The translations under genes and the position numbers were made by a program. The notes beneath the pieces are model-generated. The model saw only the letters and a list, made by a program, of their open reading frames with translations. It searched no databases and was not told the origin of the DNA. A DNA stretch of 64,000 nucleotides, taken from Sambucus nigra (taxonomy: Eukaryota > Streptophyta > Magnoliopsida > Dipsacales > Adoxaceae). The DNA lies in NCBI GenBank assembly GCA_949130495.1, contig CASBWL010000424.1, positions 124,001-188,000 of the forward strand, given 5' to 3'. Of the stretch, positions 1 through 12,070 are shown piece after piece (within the stretch, counting starts at the first letter, position 1; each line of letters starts with the position of its first letter).

Positions 1-224
1 GTATAGTGATTGATACATACGTTAAACTTTGGGTTGATAACCTTAATACGGGATATATTGGAAGACTATACATATCATAAGGGTAATGGGTGAATATGCT
101 TCAAGTGAGGGATTGTATTTATATAACAAATTAAGTTATATGCTTGGAATGACGGCTAGTATATTATGGATTGCGTACTTTTATAGCCGAGTTTATAAAT
201 TTCATACATACGAACGAGAGATGG

Positions 225-240
225 TATGTATGTATGTATG

Positions 241-287
<47 letters not shown>
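225..287. repeat. Compound microsatellite (TATG)n-(TA)n-(TG)n
   Basis: Tandem TATG, then TA, then TG units run without a break. The small open frames across it on both strands are products of the repeat. Confidence 0.95.
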
Positions 288-291
<4 letters not shown>

Positions 292-799
292 GTGTATATA
301 TGTGTGTACTTATGGCCTGAGTATCTATACCATGCGTGATGGTTTGATTATATGATGTAATCATATGGATGTATATATATAGTGTGTGAATGATATGCAT
401 ACTTATGTTGTGAAGCGTACCCGACACATGATATCATGGGAAGTTGCGCGATGAGGGTGAGCCCCTAGTTTGAGGAGCAGGATGTGGAGATTCCGCAGGT
501 CATAGTCATCCATTATTATTTATGTGATTTTATATTTTCGGGGGTGAGAAATCTTAGGTGTGGGTCGTTCTCACTTGCCGATTAGGAACTATGACCGCTT
601 CCCATGCATTGTGATTTGATTTTGACCACGAAGTAGGTGATATTTAGTCCTACCGGTGGTCCCCAGGATAGTATGTGAGTGATGCCCTGGAAGATGATAC
701 CATGGTGACGTATTTTGGCATCCTATAGTCGTTTATGGTGTATTGCAAAGTTGACATTATGTGTGATATGTATACGTGGTTATAGGAATGAATGGTTGG

Positions 800-800
<1 letters not shown>

Positions 801-841
<41 letters not shown>
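801..841. repeat. (TA)n microsatellite
   Basis: About twenty uninterrupted TA units inside LTR fragment E. Confidence 0.95.
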
Positions 842-846
<5 letters not shown>

Positions 847-2125
847 TATCCTAGAGGTGAAGAGGATATGAAGTTTCTATGATGTACATCTTGGGTATTT
901 TGGTGCACTAGTTCATTGGGGCAGAAGGATCGTACTTAGAGATAATTGCAGTTATATTGACCCAAAGATTTCAATAGAGATTTAATTGTGTATTTAGAGA
1001 TGGTATTCTATAATTAGGTAGTTGTAGTAGTAGAATTTGTTTGGACGACATAATGGATCCCTATGATCAACATTGTTAAAGAGTAGTGTATCGGGGGGGT
1101 TCCTTATTTGGATATTTTTCTTTCATGCACGAAACGTAGTGCAATGTTGGGAGTGGAGAGAAGTTATGCCTTTTGTACTAGAATGTTTGTTGTTTAGAAA
1201 ATAAACTCTTATATTGAATCCTAATGTTAATGTGTGACGTATTAAGACTATAACTGATTTAAGTTAATAAATGGAATCACGAGAGCCTAGTAAGGCATAT
1301 ATATGTGTATATTTATTTTGGTGGGATTAGAATGGAAAGGATTCTTGGGTTATGTTAGGATGGCAGGTCACGCAGGTATAGGCCATGCCTATTGTAAGGT
1401 AGGTTGTCCTTATATGAGGGAGTAACTTAATTAAGATTCCAGGACCCGATTAGGTGCGTGCTGTAGATGAGAGGTAAGTTAGGGGGTCTCACAAGAGTAC
1501 GACTCCACTTTATATTATGAAATAGTGCATTTTGATTTATTATGCATGGTTAACACATTTGCTAAACATTTTTACACCTCGGGCTCTGACCTGTTTATAT
1601 TTATCTTCTGCTATATATACATATATATAATGTACTACAGGCGTCCTATAACATGGATACCAGATGATTTTCTATCCCGAGCCTTGGGAGCCATAGCAAT
1701 TGCGGACTGTGGCCGGATTTAGATGGTAGTCGAATTCTATTCCTTTAAAAATCTTGATAGGATTCATGTTGTGTATCGACTCGACACCCATGAGTCATTC
1801 ATAGTTATTTATATTTCTTCTTTATGGATGTTGTACTGTCTGTGACCCGATAGCTTATTCGGGTATATTTTCCTTGTATGTACTCATTTCATTTTATTCT
1901 AGCATCCTTGTGTACAATTTTACCTTTGTTAGATATCTATATTTCTAGTTTGTGGTCCGTTGCATGTTTTATTTAATATTTTTAGCATCCGCTTTTATAG
2001 TTTCGGGTAGTTAGCCCTATTTATTTTAGCATAGTCTGTTGATGCTGAGAATGAGCCATCTGGGATTCCTAATTTAATGTAGTATAAGGCTGGTCACCCG
2101 TTATTATTTTAAGCAAGGTGTCATA

Positions 2126-3300
2126 GTAGGATACATTTAATGGCCGTATCATCATGTTTGTGACGTGAGGGGAGCTAATCCTGAGCATAACACCACACCT
2201 AAAAACCCGGGGAAATATAGGAGAAGGGGGTCAGTAGGAAGATAGAGTGAAGAGGTGTTTTTCCATTTAAAACTTTGCATAGAGTGCGGTTAATAATAAA
2301 TGTGGCAGTGAGAAGAGCAAGGTGCCAATAAGATTTAGGAACATGCATACCCCGTAAAAGGCACCAAACCATTCCCATTAAGTGACGGTTCTTACGTTCT
2401 GCCACCCCATTTTGCTCCTGAGTGTAGGGGCAAGTAAGTTGGTATAAAATGCCCTTTTGGTTAAGTTGTGAATGAAAAGAATCAGAAACATACTTCCCCC
2501 TCATTATTTGACCGAATGTTACGAATAGTGGTATTAAATTATGTTTTAATCATTTGGAGGAATTGAACAAATAAAATTAACACCTCAGATTTATATTTGA
2601 GCAAATATACCTACGTACATCCAGAGAAATCATCATTAAAAGTGACATAGTACTTATGACCCGATAGGGCAGTGACAGATAAGGGTCCCCAAACATCAGA
2701 GTGAATAAGATGAAATATACTAGTGCACGACTCATATGAGAAATATTACTAGTACAAATATGTTTAGATAACTCAGAGGTCTCACATGTAAACCTCTTGT
2801 CTTTACAAGTTTTAGACAAAGAGGGAAAAATTAAACATAAGTACTGAAAATTGACATGTCCTAAACGGGCATGCCACAGATGTAAAGTTTTTAAGGAAAC
2901 ATTAAAAGAAACAGGCTCAATTAAAGCAGAGTCATGTAGTCCAGATACAAAAGTAGTAGGGGTAGGGGGATCCCTAAAGTTGTATAGGCCATCGCGTTCA
3001 TATCCTTGCAAAAAGCCTCTGCAAAATCAGGTCTTGCAAATAGCAATGCGAGGATAAGAATATGATAGCACAATTGAGATCTTTACAGAGTTGACGAACA
3101 AAGATGTGATTAAAAGAGAGGTCGGGAACATGAAATACAGAAGATAAAGTGAGAGAGGGTGAGAGATAGATGTTTCCCTTGTTACAAATACGAGCAAGTT
3201 AACCATTCGTAAGACACACACTACGACACACAGGGGTAGTGGGGGAGGTAAAAAAAGATAGCTGATCGAGGGTGAAAAGTAGTGGGTGTAAAGACGCTAA
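2126..3300 (-). pseudogene. Ty1/copia Pol fragment (pre-integrase and integrase)
   Basis: Read right to left on the minus strand. The part after about 3290 resembles the region before the GAG-pre-integrase domain. Then comes the zinc-binding segment with LWHARLGHVNFQYL (near 2880), and the integrase core with CPYTQEQNGVAERKNRHL (near 2420), which carries the catalytic Glu context of copia integrases. The 3' part ends with a version of the SPHVT motif near 2150. Frame changes at about 3020 and 2540 and several stops break it; reverse transcriptase and RNase H are absent here. It is truncated on the left by LTR fragment E and on the right by an Athila-like LTR. The superfamily is clear; the lineage is not. 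Confidence 0.85.
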
Positions 3301-3324
3301 TCGTTCTTGTCTATTTCGCCGCCT

Positions 3325-4742
3325 CAATACAAAACCTAAGTTACGACTACACTCAACTGGTGAGTATAGCAGTAAGTCGGGTATCGAATCCACAGGGAGT
3401 GTTAGTATATCTCGTAATCGCATTATTAATTCAGGAATAAAAGTGTAAAAGGGTGATGTATGAATGTAAATAAAAGAAAAGATAGAATTTAGGTCTAAAT
3501 AAAGTAAAAACGATGATCGGGATATCATCCAACCATACGGCTTGAAACAACTACTAATTAAGATTTCAGTTCGAAAGCAATTTAATCGAGCATTAACAGT
3601 TAATCATAAAATTCACACAATAACGAATTTAAACCAAAGTTGCGAGAATAAACATTTAACCGAAAATTGATCACACACGGATTAAATTCGGATTATCGCT
3701 ATAAACACTAACATTGCATGACAAAGAAAGTTAAACGCATAATAATCCGTCTTTAATTCGCACGGGTTCAATTAAATGCATTTTGCTCAAAACCTAATTT
3801 TCGGAGCTCGGGGCCCGAAAATGGCGGAACGAAATCCCGACCCTATTTATCTAAGGGAAATACATGAATTAAACTAAATTCAACCAATTAAACTAGGAAA
3901 GCAAGAAATAAAGCAATTAAACTAACTACAAAGCATGGAAACTAATTTACAAAGCAAGGAAAATGAAGAACAAAACTATATTAAAGGAGATGATAGTGAA
4001 AAATTCAATCTTACAAAACCAAATGGATGTCACCCCAAGAACAAAAGAAGATGAGCTCTCAAAACAAAACCCTAACCTAAAATGTCTTCTAAAACTAAGC
4101 ATGTCTGATATTACAACAAAATTGGGTTATATAATAAGTTGGAATAAAAGGAGAAAAGAAAAGGACAAAGAAAAGCAAAGCCAAAATATCTGTAGAAAAC
4201 AGGGCATCGATCGATGGAACCCTTTTGGTCGATCGATCGATGGTTGAAATCATGGAAAAATTCTGAAGGATCGATCGATCGATCCTTTTGATCAATCTAT
4301 CGATCGAGCAGGGAAGAATCAAGGCAGCCTACTGCATTCCTTTTCTTCCTCTTCTAATCCTCTTTTGCTTTCATTATTTTCTCCTCTGCCAAAAGTGCCG
4401 TAACTTCTTCGTTAGGGATCCGAATCGTGCACCATTTGCAGCCACACGAATATTGCGAGGAGGGATACAACTTCCATGAGGTGTTGGTCCCAGTGCCCAA
4501 ACTGTGAATTGACCAAATTTCTCTTGAACGTGCGATTGCGCACGGAACTTGACCGAAATGCATCCGAACTCCATACTTAGTACCTAAATACCTACAAAAG
4601 CCTAATTATACCTCATATAGCATGTTAACAATATAAAACGAGGTTATCTGGTTAACGTGCTTAAATATAGAGATTAAGGCACCCGAGGGGGCTAAAATGT
4701 GTATGTTCGACGGATGAAATACGTAATATTTGCATATTATCA
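3325..4742 (-). repeat. LTR of the antisense Athila-like copy
   Basis: Homologous over most of its length to the LTRs at 9042-10555 and 13910-15378. It includes the segment with ACTCAACTGGTGAGTATAGC near 3355 and a TCGATCGA cluster at 4206-4308. The first bases (reverse strand) are TGATAATATGCAAA. The last 50 or so bases of the family LTR are missing or replaced at about 3300-3325. Open frames within it are not genes. Confidence 0.8.
4206..4308. repeat. TCGATCGA palindrome cluster, antisense Athila-like LTR
   Basis: Four blocks of ATCGATCGAT-type sequence separated by 12-30 bases of unique sequence. Each block is its own reverse complement. It lies in the same part of the LTR as the clusters at 9449 and 14279. 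Confidence 0.9.
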
Positions 4743-6299
4743 CACCCCCTAACTTACACATTGCTAGTCCCTATCAATGAAATAGGATGCAACAAGAACA
4801 ACAAGTACACCAAAAGCTGGATAAGTACAAAAATATGGTATAAAAGCATGAGGCAACTTTCACGGGCGATTCGATTGCATTTAGCGTATGCAATAAGACG
4901 TTAAACCCCTAGGTTATCCTAGTGGACGAGTGTCGTCTCGTGAGGGTTTTCAGGGATGGTACCCACAAACATCAAACAGTTTCCTCAAAATATGCCCAAC
5001 CACATGCGACAAACTCAATAATACGAACAAGATTTCAACATGTTATTAGCATATCACACGAATTGACGTGAAAAGTTCATAGTTATTAACATTATCGAAT
5101 GCACCTCAATGAATTGAAACTTTGACAAGTGGGAGGGGAGTGAGCACATGAAAAATTTGATTTGGCAAAAACTTAACTAACTCGGATACTAAATATCAAA
5201 GCATGCATAAAAGTCAATCCTCACGGGCATTACACTCATCAAATGAATTCACTTGAAATAGGGAGGTAACACACGGGACATGCGAACATAATGAGTAAAT
5301 ATAAATGGAAACTAGGCCGCACACATAACACAATTAAAAAACTCTATATAGGAAATAAAAATTGTAATCTAAGTGAAAGGATACCACACATATAAAAGAG
5401 GCGAAATGAATTTTCATATATTATCAAAACTATTTAAACCTTTGAATTAGATCAACCTAAGATCACATAGGACTTTAATAGGGTTGTAATGTAGGCTAGG
5501 ATGGGGTATGAAGTGAAAAGGATGTATATACAGATTCAAAGTGTTTAGGGATGAAACTTGGGATAATGGGAAAAAGTGGGCAATTTCAAAATTGGGCAAA
5601 TGATTTCCAAACGAGAATTAGATATAACAATCGAGAGATTAACAAGGATTATTGAATCACTACAAACAATATCTACAAATTTCTCTTTCTTTTTCTTTTC
5701 TTCTTTTTCTCACCTTTTTCTTTTGTTTTCTTTTTGTTCTCCTTTTCACTACACTTTCTTCTTTTCTCACTCTTTTCATGCTCAAATTGCAACCACAAAA
5801 CAACAATATCATTCAATCCCAATTAACAATCCAAACAAGGGTATCTAAGGTAATATGTATGGTATAAAACTCCAATTTGGAGTTGGTTAGGGGATTTTGG
5901 GTAATGAAACGAAAGGCTATTATTTATGATCAAGTGGGTTGAGTAGGGAACATATAAAAGGTGAGGTCAAGGTCATATGGGTGATATACAAATATGTCCT
6001 ATGATCATTTCAAAAAGTTTACGCAATTCTCGAGTCAAAACAATATATGAAAGTCATGCTCAAGTAATACATTTCAAGAATGAACTCAGTTAATGAACGG
6101 TCAATGAAAGAATAAAGAGATTACCAACGAATACAACGTTTTCAAAGAAGAAAGAATAGTGTATACACTCACAAACGATGAAAGGTACAAACCTTAATCG
6201 GTGTAAGTATATACAATGCAACAAAAGATTACCGAGTTATAAAAATCTTAAACCAAATCAATATAACAATAAAAATGCATGCTTATGTATAGAAAGCCC

Positions 6300-7333
6300 C
6301 CATGCTCTCTATCTACTAGGAGGTTTGAGACTTTGGTGGTGATGATTAACTACTAGCTGGAAAGTTGTTGATTTCTTAGGCCTCTTTGTAGATGCTTTCA
6401 AATTAGGTAGTCAATTTCTTCCCTTTGTTTTTTGCATTCGAGAAATTTTTAAAAAGAAGTGTAGTAGATAAGTATAGGGGAATTAAGTGTTTAAATTTTG
6501 AAACAAGATGGGACACTTGTGCTGATGGAAATAGGCCCTTTTTAGGGATTATTTGTCATTTTTATTTACTTTTATTTTTTTATTATATTTTTATTTCTTT
6601 TGCTTTATTATTTAGATGTAAGGAATAATAATGACATTTTTGTGCATTACCTAGGATCCTAAGCTACTCACACCCTTAAAATACCCCATGTACTCTTCAT
6701 TTGAGGACATTTTCCATTTTAAATATCAGAAGTTTATTGATTCTCTCTCTAAAAGTTAGGGTTTGATTTATTTTCTTATCCATTGACATGCAGTTCATGT
6801 TAAATTTGTATCAGAATAGGTTTCGCTCAAAACATTGGTGTTAGAGTGTATCGGTGTGTAGAGTATCAACAAATCGTGTACATTATCTATGGCTCTAAGA
6901 AGATCCGAACAACTGTACGAGGAGATTAAAAAACGAACGGGAGAGTGGGTATAATCACAACAATACATATATTCCCTCTTTCAACCCCATTTCCAAAGCC
7001 CTAGCCTTAACTCTAGAAGTCCCAACCCAAAACTTTTGGCCTCCTAAACCCTATTGCCAGTCTACCCCCGAAAAGGCCAAACACCCCTACCAAAGTATGC
7101 ACCTGTCGAATAGTGTCAGGGCAGCATTGTCGCCTCTGATGGGACCCGCCATCCCATCACCTACCCTATTTCGAGCACCTCCACTACCCTTCTCTACCCC
7201 CACCGACCAAAATCTTTCCCTCGCCCAAGCCATAGCCATAACTGTCGTGACTACTTACAACGGACAACCCCAACCTAATTTTCCACATCCAGATAGCCCC
7301 AACCTGATTTTCTGACCCATTTTGGCACCAAAT
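6300..7333 (+). mobile_element. Decayed LTR end, primer site and leader of an old retroelement
   Basis: AAACA at 6830-6834 followed by TTGGTGTTAGAG at 6835-6846 looks like an LTR end plus a worn initiator tRNA-Met primer-binding site (TTGGTATCAGAG, 10 of 12 bases). An ATG at 6889 opens a short frame that could be the start of gag, but stops follow and no domain is recognisable. The Pro/Ser-rich open frame at 7097-7315 is probably a remnant of the same region. The superfamily is not determinable. Confidence 0.4.
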
Positions 7334-7790
7334 TGTGACACCCCACCTAATAAAATACCGGGAGATCATTCCTATATCAAATTAAAATAGGAGTCTCATA
7401 TGGTTCATTCTTAGCATCACTGTCAAAAACTAATTTAATTACTAATATCCTATTAGGCCGGCATCAAAATTTTAAATTGACAAATCTTTTTAACCAAACC
7501 ATTCAAGTAAAATAATTACAACAGTTTATATGAAGCAATTGAAATGAAATAAAATAAAATAACCGAACACTCGGTACAATAATACAACCAAATTGAATGC
7601 CGCGCTAAAAGGCGATAAAAGAATAAATGAGTACAGTTGGGCCATAAGCCCGAATGTTTCTACAATACCTCCAATCCAGATCTCAATGATAGAAGCGTCT
7701 AATATAAACCTGCTTGCATCCACAACTGCTGCAGCAAACGTCTGACTCGAAAGAATTATCATCCAGGCATTTTGAAATGTTTAGGTGTGG
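7334..7790 (-). repeat. Tekay-like LTR fragment, minus strand
   Basis: Begins TGTGACACCCCACC, the reverse complement of the GGTGTCACA terminus of the chromovirus LTRs. It continues with the reverse complement of the GACAGTGATGCTAAGAATGAACC block and a CTGCAGCAG region comparable to that in elements A and B. Similarity fades by about 7790. It is a third, more divergent LTR subfamily beside E and A/B. Confidence 0.65.
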
Positions 7791-8545
7791 GATAACTAAT
7801 AACGGAGGTTTCAAATGATGATTCATGCACAAAACCTCTTTATAGTGGATTTTTGGTCTTGATAAGGTGGCCCAGGCGATCTTATATCCTTTGGATTGAT
7901 CCCCTCCATTGTTGGTCTTCTTCTTCCACTAAGATATATGTGCTTGAACTAGTTTGATGACCTATCATTGTATCTTCAGCCATTCTCTCTATTTGGATCC
8001 TATCTCCTATACTCTTCTCATCTTGCACTTTCTTTGGGGTGTATATGTGCTTGCACCCCTCTCCTTCTTAGCCTATCAAAGACCGGTACCCTGATGATCC
8101 TCTCAAAGGCACTTGTGTGTGCCAAATATATATGGTCATCATTATATCCAGTTCACCTCATGTTCGAGATTTTACCTCGTTGGTAGGAAGATCCTTCATA
8201 TTCTAACCCACTTCTCTGAGCAGATCTGCTCATATCAGACCCTAAATTTAGCCTCCTAGGGTTTTTATCTCTTTACAACGATCCTGGTATGAGGCAGGGG
8301 GAGTTTCCCAATATTTATCTGGGCTTCCCTCCACAGTTGGGGTCACTCGAACTAGTTTTAGATGAACTTATCGGTTCTGCGAGGTCAACACACTTTGATT
8401 AAGATGCCTCATACTTTCTTACATAGCCTCTTGGCTCTTATCCAGGATGTGCAAAAATCCAACTAGATCTCCTATTGGCATAGGGGGTGAAGGTGGCGCT
8501 CCTTCTTTTTCCCTACTACTTTTTAGGTGTTCGACCATTTTCACA
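7791..8545 (-). pseudogene. Possible decayed retroelement gag start
   Basis: On the minus strand an ATG near 8540 begins a hydrophilic frame (Glu/Lys-rich, then Pro-rich) that stays readable with several stops to about 8200 and resembles the N-terminus of a plant retroelement Gag in composition only. No domain is recognisable. It lies next to the LTR fragment at 7334-7790, in the same orientation. Confidence 0.25.
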
Positions 8546-9036
8546 AGATTTACAAAAAAAAAATAGAGTCTAATGATAAAAAAAACAAAGTATGGTTTAA
8601 GACTTGCAAAATCGATAGTGGAGAAACTACTTTAGACCACAAGGATTGTATCTAGGTTTAGATTACACATATTTAGGAAATGGAACAGAAAATCAAGGGT
8701 TTAAAGTAGGAAATCAAACTATGTTGTTGATTTTATCAACGAGATGATTAACAATCAGATTTGGGGTTATTTTACGAAAAATCCAAAATTTTCTCAATTA
8801 GAAATTAAGAATCAAATGAGAAACCACTTGACTTAGTTGTTCTCACAGACAATGCAATTCTGCTATCGTCTAAAATTGATTTCAAGGTTTCGTCTTAGTA
8901 AGTTGAGATATAATCTGAGATACCAAATAATAAATATGTAGTAAAATGAAAATGTGTAAAGATAGAGGTGACAATAAGAAGATTTCTAACAGGGGTTACA
9001 CGGTTTAACCCTTAAGAAGGGGCCTATGTCCACAAG
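8546..9036. other. Unassigned AT-rich sequence
   Basis: I see no gene, RNA or recognisable repeat. It is the left flank of the Athila-like insertion and continues directly into 15384 if that element is removed. Confidence 0.5.
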
Positions 9037-9041
9037 GTAAC

Positions 9042-10555
9042 TGATAATACGCAAATACTGCTTATTTCATCCTCCAAACCTACGCATTTTAGCCCCCTCG
9101 GGTATCTTATTATCTATATTTATGCTCGTTGACCAGACAACCTCGGATTTCTACGTTAACATGTTTTGTAGGGGTTAATTGAGCTTTTTTAGGTAATTGG
9201 ATGCTAAGTGTGAACTTCGGATGCGTTCCACTTGATTTTTGTACACAACTTCACGTTCAAGGGAAATTTAGTCTTTTCATAGCTTAGGCACCTGGCCCAA
9301 CATCTCATGAAAGTTGTATCCCTCCTCGCTAGCTTCGCGTGGAAGCAAACAGTGCGCGATTTCGAGTCCATATTAAGAAGTTACAGTGATTTCAGTGGAC
9401 GAGAAAAGCTTGGAAACCAAAACAGCAATGCAGTGTGCTGCCCCTACTTGATCGATCGATCGAAGATTTTGGTCGATCGATCGACCTTTCTGTTCAGCCG
9501 AAATTTAGCCTTGATCGATCGATCGACCATTTTTGTCGATCGCTTGATGCCCTATTTTCAAGAGATATTTTTTTTTCTATCTTCTTTTCTTTTATTCCCA
9601 CTTACCATATAAAGAAATTTTGTTGTAATAAGACCAGATATTCAGTATATACACGATTTTAGGTCTGTTTAGCTTACGGTTTTGGGGTTTTTGTTTGGTT
9701 CTTCTTCATTTCTCTTTGGTTTGACGTCCCATTTGGATTGTAAGTTGACTATTAATCTCCCCTACCATTTAATATAGTTGTATTTATTCATTTCTTGCTT
9801 TCTAGTGTAGTTTTCATGCTTTCTAAATTAGGTTTACTTGCATTCTTTACATGCTTTCTAGTATAACTTTATCGTGTTTCTTTATCGCGTTTATTTACCG
9901 CATTTTTATGATGCTTTCTACGTAATTTAAATTAGGTCGTGTTTGAATTGAACTCACTCGGGTTGACGCGTTTCTTTGCTTTGGTGATGGTGTTTACGGG
10001 TCTATTTCGGGTGCGTTATCCTAGTTATTACGCCTAGGAGATTTGATGGGGCATATCATGTATGTCCCATGCTTACGACCTTTCGCGCGTAGTTTCCGGG
10101 ATATTTGTTGACGCCAAAATCTTATTAGGCTTTTATGATGATTTAGGGCGTAACAATCCTTAATTTAATTAACTGTCGAAACGAGACGCGTTCTTAATTA
10201 CTCATCGACCCATGTAACCATTTTATACTAATTAACTAGGGTGAGGGATATTCGACACAACCTATAGTTTTACCGCTTTGTTAATCTAGTTTCAATACAC
10301 TCGCCTAGATTAATAATTTCCCTTTTATGCATCTTTTTCGTTTTAGTTTGTAATCACCTTTTACAATTTTATTCGGAATATTAAATCATATAAATTCTAA
10401 AAACTCGTCTCTGTGGATTTTCGATACCCGACTTACCGCTATACTCACCAGTTGAGTGTAGTCGTAATTTAGGTTTTTGTATAGTTCAGGTGAGCCGAAC
10501 ATAAAATGATCGGCGCGTAGGCGACTCTTGCGCCGTGGCAAAACCCTGTCTATCA
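9042..10555 (+). repeat. 5' LTR of the Athila-like element
   Basis: 1514 bp, TGATAATACG to TATCA. It is slightly longer than its partner at 13910-15378 through small indels and differs from it by scattered substitutions. It carries the palindrome cluster at 9449-9548. No convincing ORF; the frames at 9307-9662 run across the palindromes. Confidence 0.9.
9449..9548. repeat. TCGATCGA palindrome cluster, Athila-like 5' LTR
   Basis: Three long TCGATCGATCGA-type blocks plus a degraded fourth (TCGATCGCTTGAT), at spacings of about 25-35 bases, downstream of CCCCTACTTGA. Confidence 0.9.
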
Positions 10556-10557
10556 AA

Positions 10558-10575
10558 TGGCGCCGTTGCCGGGGA
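10558..10575 (+). promoter_or_regulatory. Primer-binding site, tRNA-Asp type
   Basis: TGGCGCCGTTGCCGGGGA, two bases after the LTR end, is the complement of a plant tRNA-Asp 3' end including CCA. This is the usual primer for Athila-type elements. Confidence 0.9.
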
Positions 10576-10749
10576 CTAGTTTGTTTTTGACTTTATTTGA
10601 TTTAGTATTTCATTGTATTTTCTTTCTATTTATATTATTTGCTAATATTTTGCAGGACTTCCACACTTGAGCACTTAGAAACGCTTGAATTTTTCCCGCG
10701 CGCACCTACTCTGTGGAATCCTCCACTTTGAGCCATTTTTGGGGCAAGC

Positions 10750-11879
10750 ATGTCTTATTCCAATTCTTTCGGTAATCATTGTTATAAATCTCAAAATGCT
10801 CGTAACCCTATGACTTTCGGTGAATACTTAGAATCCCAAAAATTTGCAAATTCACATATTACTTTGGGCGAGTATAACGAAAGTCAAAGTTTGGGTTATT
10901 GGAATTTTGATGATGATGATAATGATTTTGGGCCTTTACCTCCTTATAATAGGAATTTTGAAACGAATTCAAATAGTTTTCAAATGCCTATAATAATGAG
11001 TTTAAGTTTAAGTCTCATGGTAATTTTCAATGTTCCCAATTTCATGCATCCGCACCTCGACCTATGACATTCGGTGAAGGTTTGCATATGTATGAGAATG
11101 AGAAAATTGAAAATCGTTATCGGGAAGAAAATCGTTCGTGGGAACATGAGTTGGATTTATTATTTGAGTTCGACGATGATTTTACTTCCGAGTCTTTCGA
11201 AGTCGAGGAATGTTTTGAAGCAAATGAGGTACTTGTGCCTACTTTGGAAGAAGCCATTCTAAACTTTGCCCATTGTGTAAAAGATATTGAAAGTGAGGAT
11301 GATAATGACGTAATATCTATTTGCAATGAAATGATTTCTTCTTTAGCCCCCAAAGAAGAACATTTCAATGAAAATGATATTATTTCCTTCGAAACTCAAT
11401 CTTCATGCGATGATGATTCATCTCATGAGTTTGAATTTATTTCATCCCCATTTTCATTCTCTATTATGCCACCGGAACAAGTACCCGATGATTCGGTTTC
11501 AAATTTTAATGTTTTAAACCCTATCATCGATGAGGAGTACTTTCTCGCGTCTCCCTCCACGATCGCATACGTGCCTTCGTGTGTGCCGCCTCCCATTCCA
11601 ACTTCAAAATCATTGGGAGGATATTCGAATTTTCTCGATCCCCACATGTATGTGTCACCCGTTCAATCCAAACCCCCCATCGTCCCTCCAAAACTTTTAA
11701 TTGGCGATGGTTCCTTTCTTCCGTCTTACACATGCCTTTCGTTATTCAAACGGAATTCATATTTGTCAGAAGTCATGCTTGTATGTGAGGGTACACCGGT
11801 TATCCTCCAAAGTCAAATCGTTCTTATGGTGGACCCTCAGCTATTTAGACTTCTAGTGTACAGTTATTGTGGAGTCTAA
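10750..11879 (+). pseudogene. Acidic ORF of the Athila-like element (one frame change)
   Basis: The frame opening with ATG at 10750 runs to 11067; the frame from 11064 runs to 11879. The second frame also reads sensibly upstream of its ATG, back to about 10983, so the two are probably one gene of about 375 codons broken by a single-base change near 10982. The product is rich in Asp, Glu, Ser and Asn. A short motif of the form [MI]T[FL]GE occurs three times near the N-terminus (twice as TFGE, once as TLGE). There is no zinc knuckle, no capsid-like region and no catalytic motif that I recognise. Position after the primer site suggests a gag-position protein, but I cannot assign it to Gag. It is the only long ORF of the element. 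Confidence 0.6.
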
Positions 11880-12052
11880 ATAGTAGGTTGTATATAGTAA
11901 GATTTTTATCATTTCTTTCCTTTTCATTTAGTCTAGTGTAGATAGTTAACTTTTTGTCATTTTTTTTGCTATGCTCGGTACTAACTTGTTTTGTAGATTC
12001 TTTGGACTTGTTCTTATGGGGATTGCTCCAATCAAGGACAATGTCAAGTTTT

Positions 12053-12070
12053 AAGTTAGGGGGTGTGGGA
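12053..12070 (+). promoter_or_regulatory. Internal polypurine-tract-like sequence
   Basis: AAGTTAGGGGGTGTGGGA resembles the tract directly before the 3' LTR (13897-13909) but lies 1.85 kb upstream, just after the ORF. It could be a second plus-strand priming site or a leftover duplication. Confidence 0.5.

Larger units (their letters stand above)
1..2125 (+). repeat. Decayed Tekay-like LTR (3' part), fragment E
   Basis: The 3' end (about 2035-2125) matches in order the 3' ends of the chromovirus LTRs further on: GATGCTGAGAATGAGCC, then a T-rich stretch, then a terminal GGTGTCATA where the others have GGTGTCACA. The module GGGCTCTGACCTGTTT at about 1578, with a pyrimidine/TA tract and a following CTACAG, also matches them. 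The 5' end is outside the window or unrecognisable. Copia coding sequence starts directly after it, so the LTR probably inserted into that copia element. The short open frames inside are not genes. Confidence 0.6.
3325..6290 (-). mobile_element. Truncated antisense Athila-like copy
   Basis: This is a minus-strand relative of the element at 9042-15378. It holds an LTR (about 3325-4742) and the non-coding internal tail next to it (4743-6290). Matching landmarks in reverse complement are the LTR start TGATAATATGCAAATA, the adjacent GTTAGGGGGTG purine tract, the pyrimidine-rich block at 5680-5775, and the stretch at 6120-6280 that mirrors 12327-12490. The coding half, primer site and the other LTR are missing. 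The outer LTR end lacks the terminal TATCA, so no target duplication can be read. Confidence 0.8.

Noticed and set aside
164..427. His/Thr and Val/Cys repeat frames
   Set aside because: Produced by the compound microsatellite at 225-287.
4060..4085. Telomere-like CCCTAA units
   Set aside because: Only one or two units in AT-rich LTR sequence; no array.
4206..4308. CRISPR-like array
   Set aside because: Units are short self-complementary blocks with irregular spacing in plant LTRs; no repeat-spacer regularity and not a prokaryotic genome.
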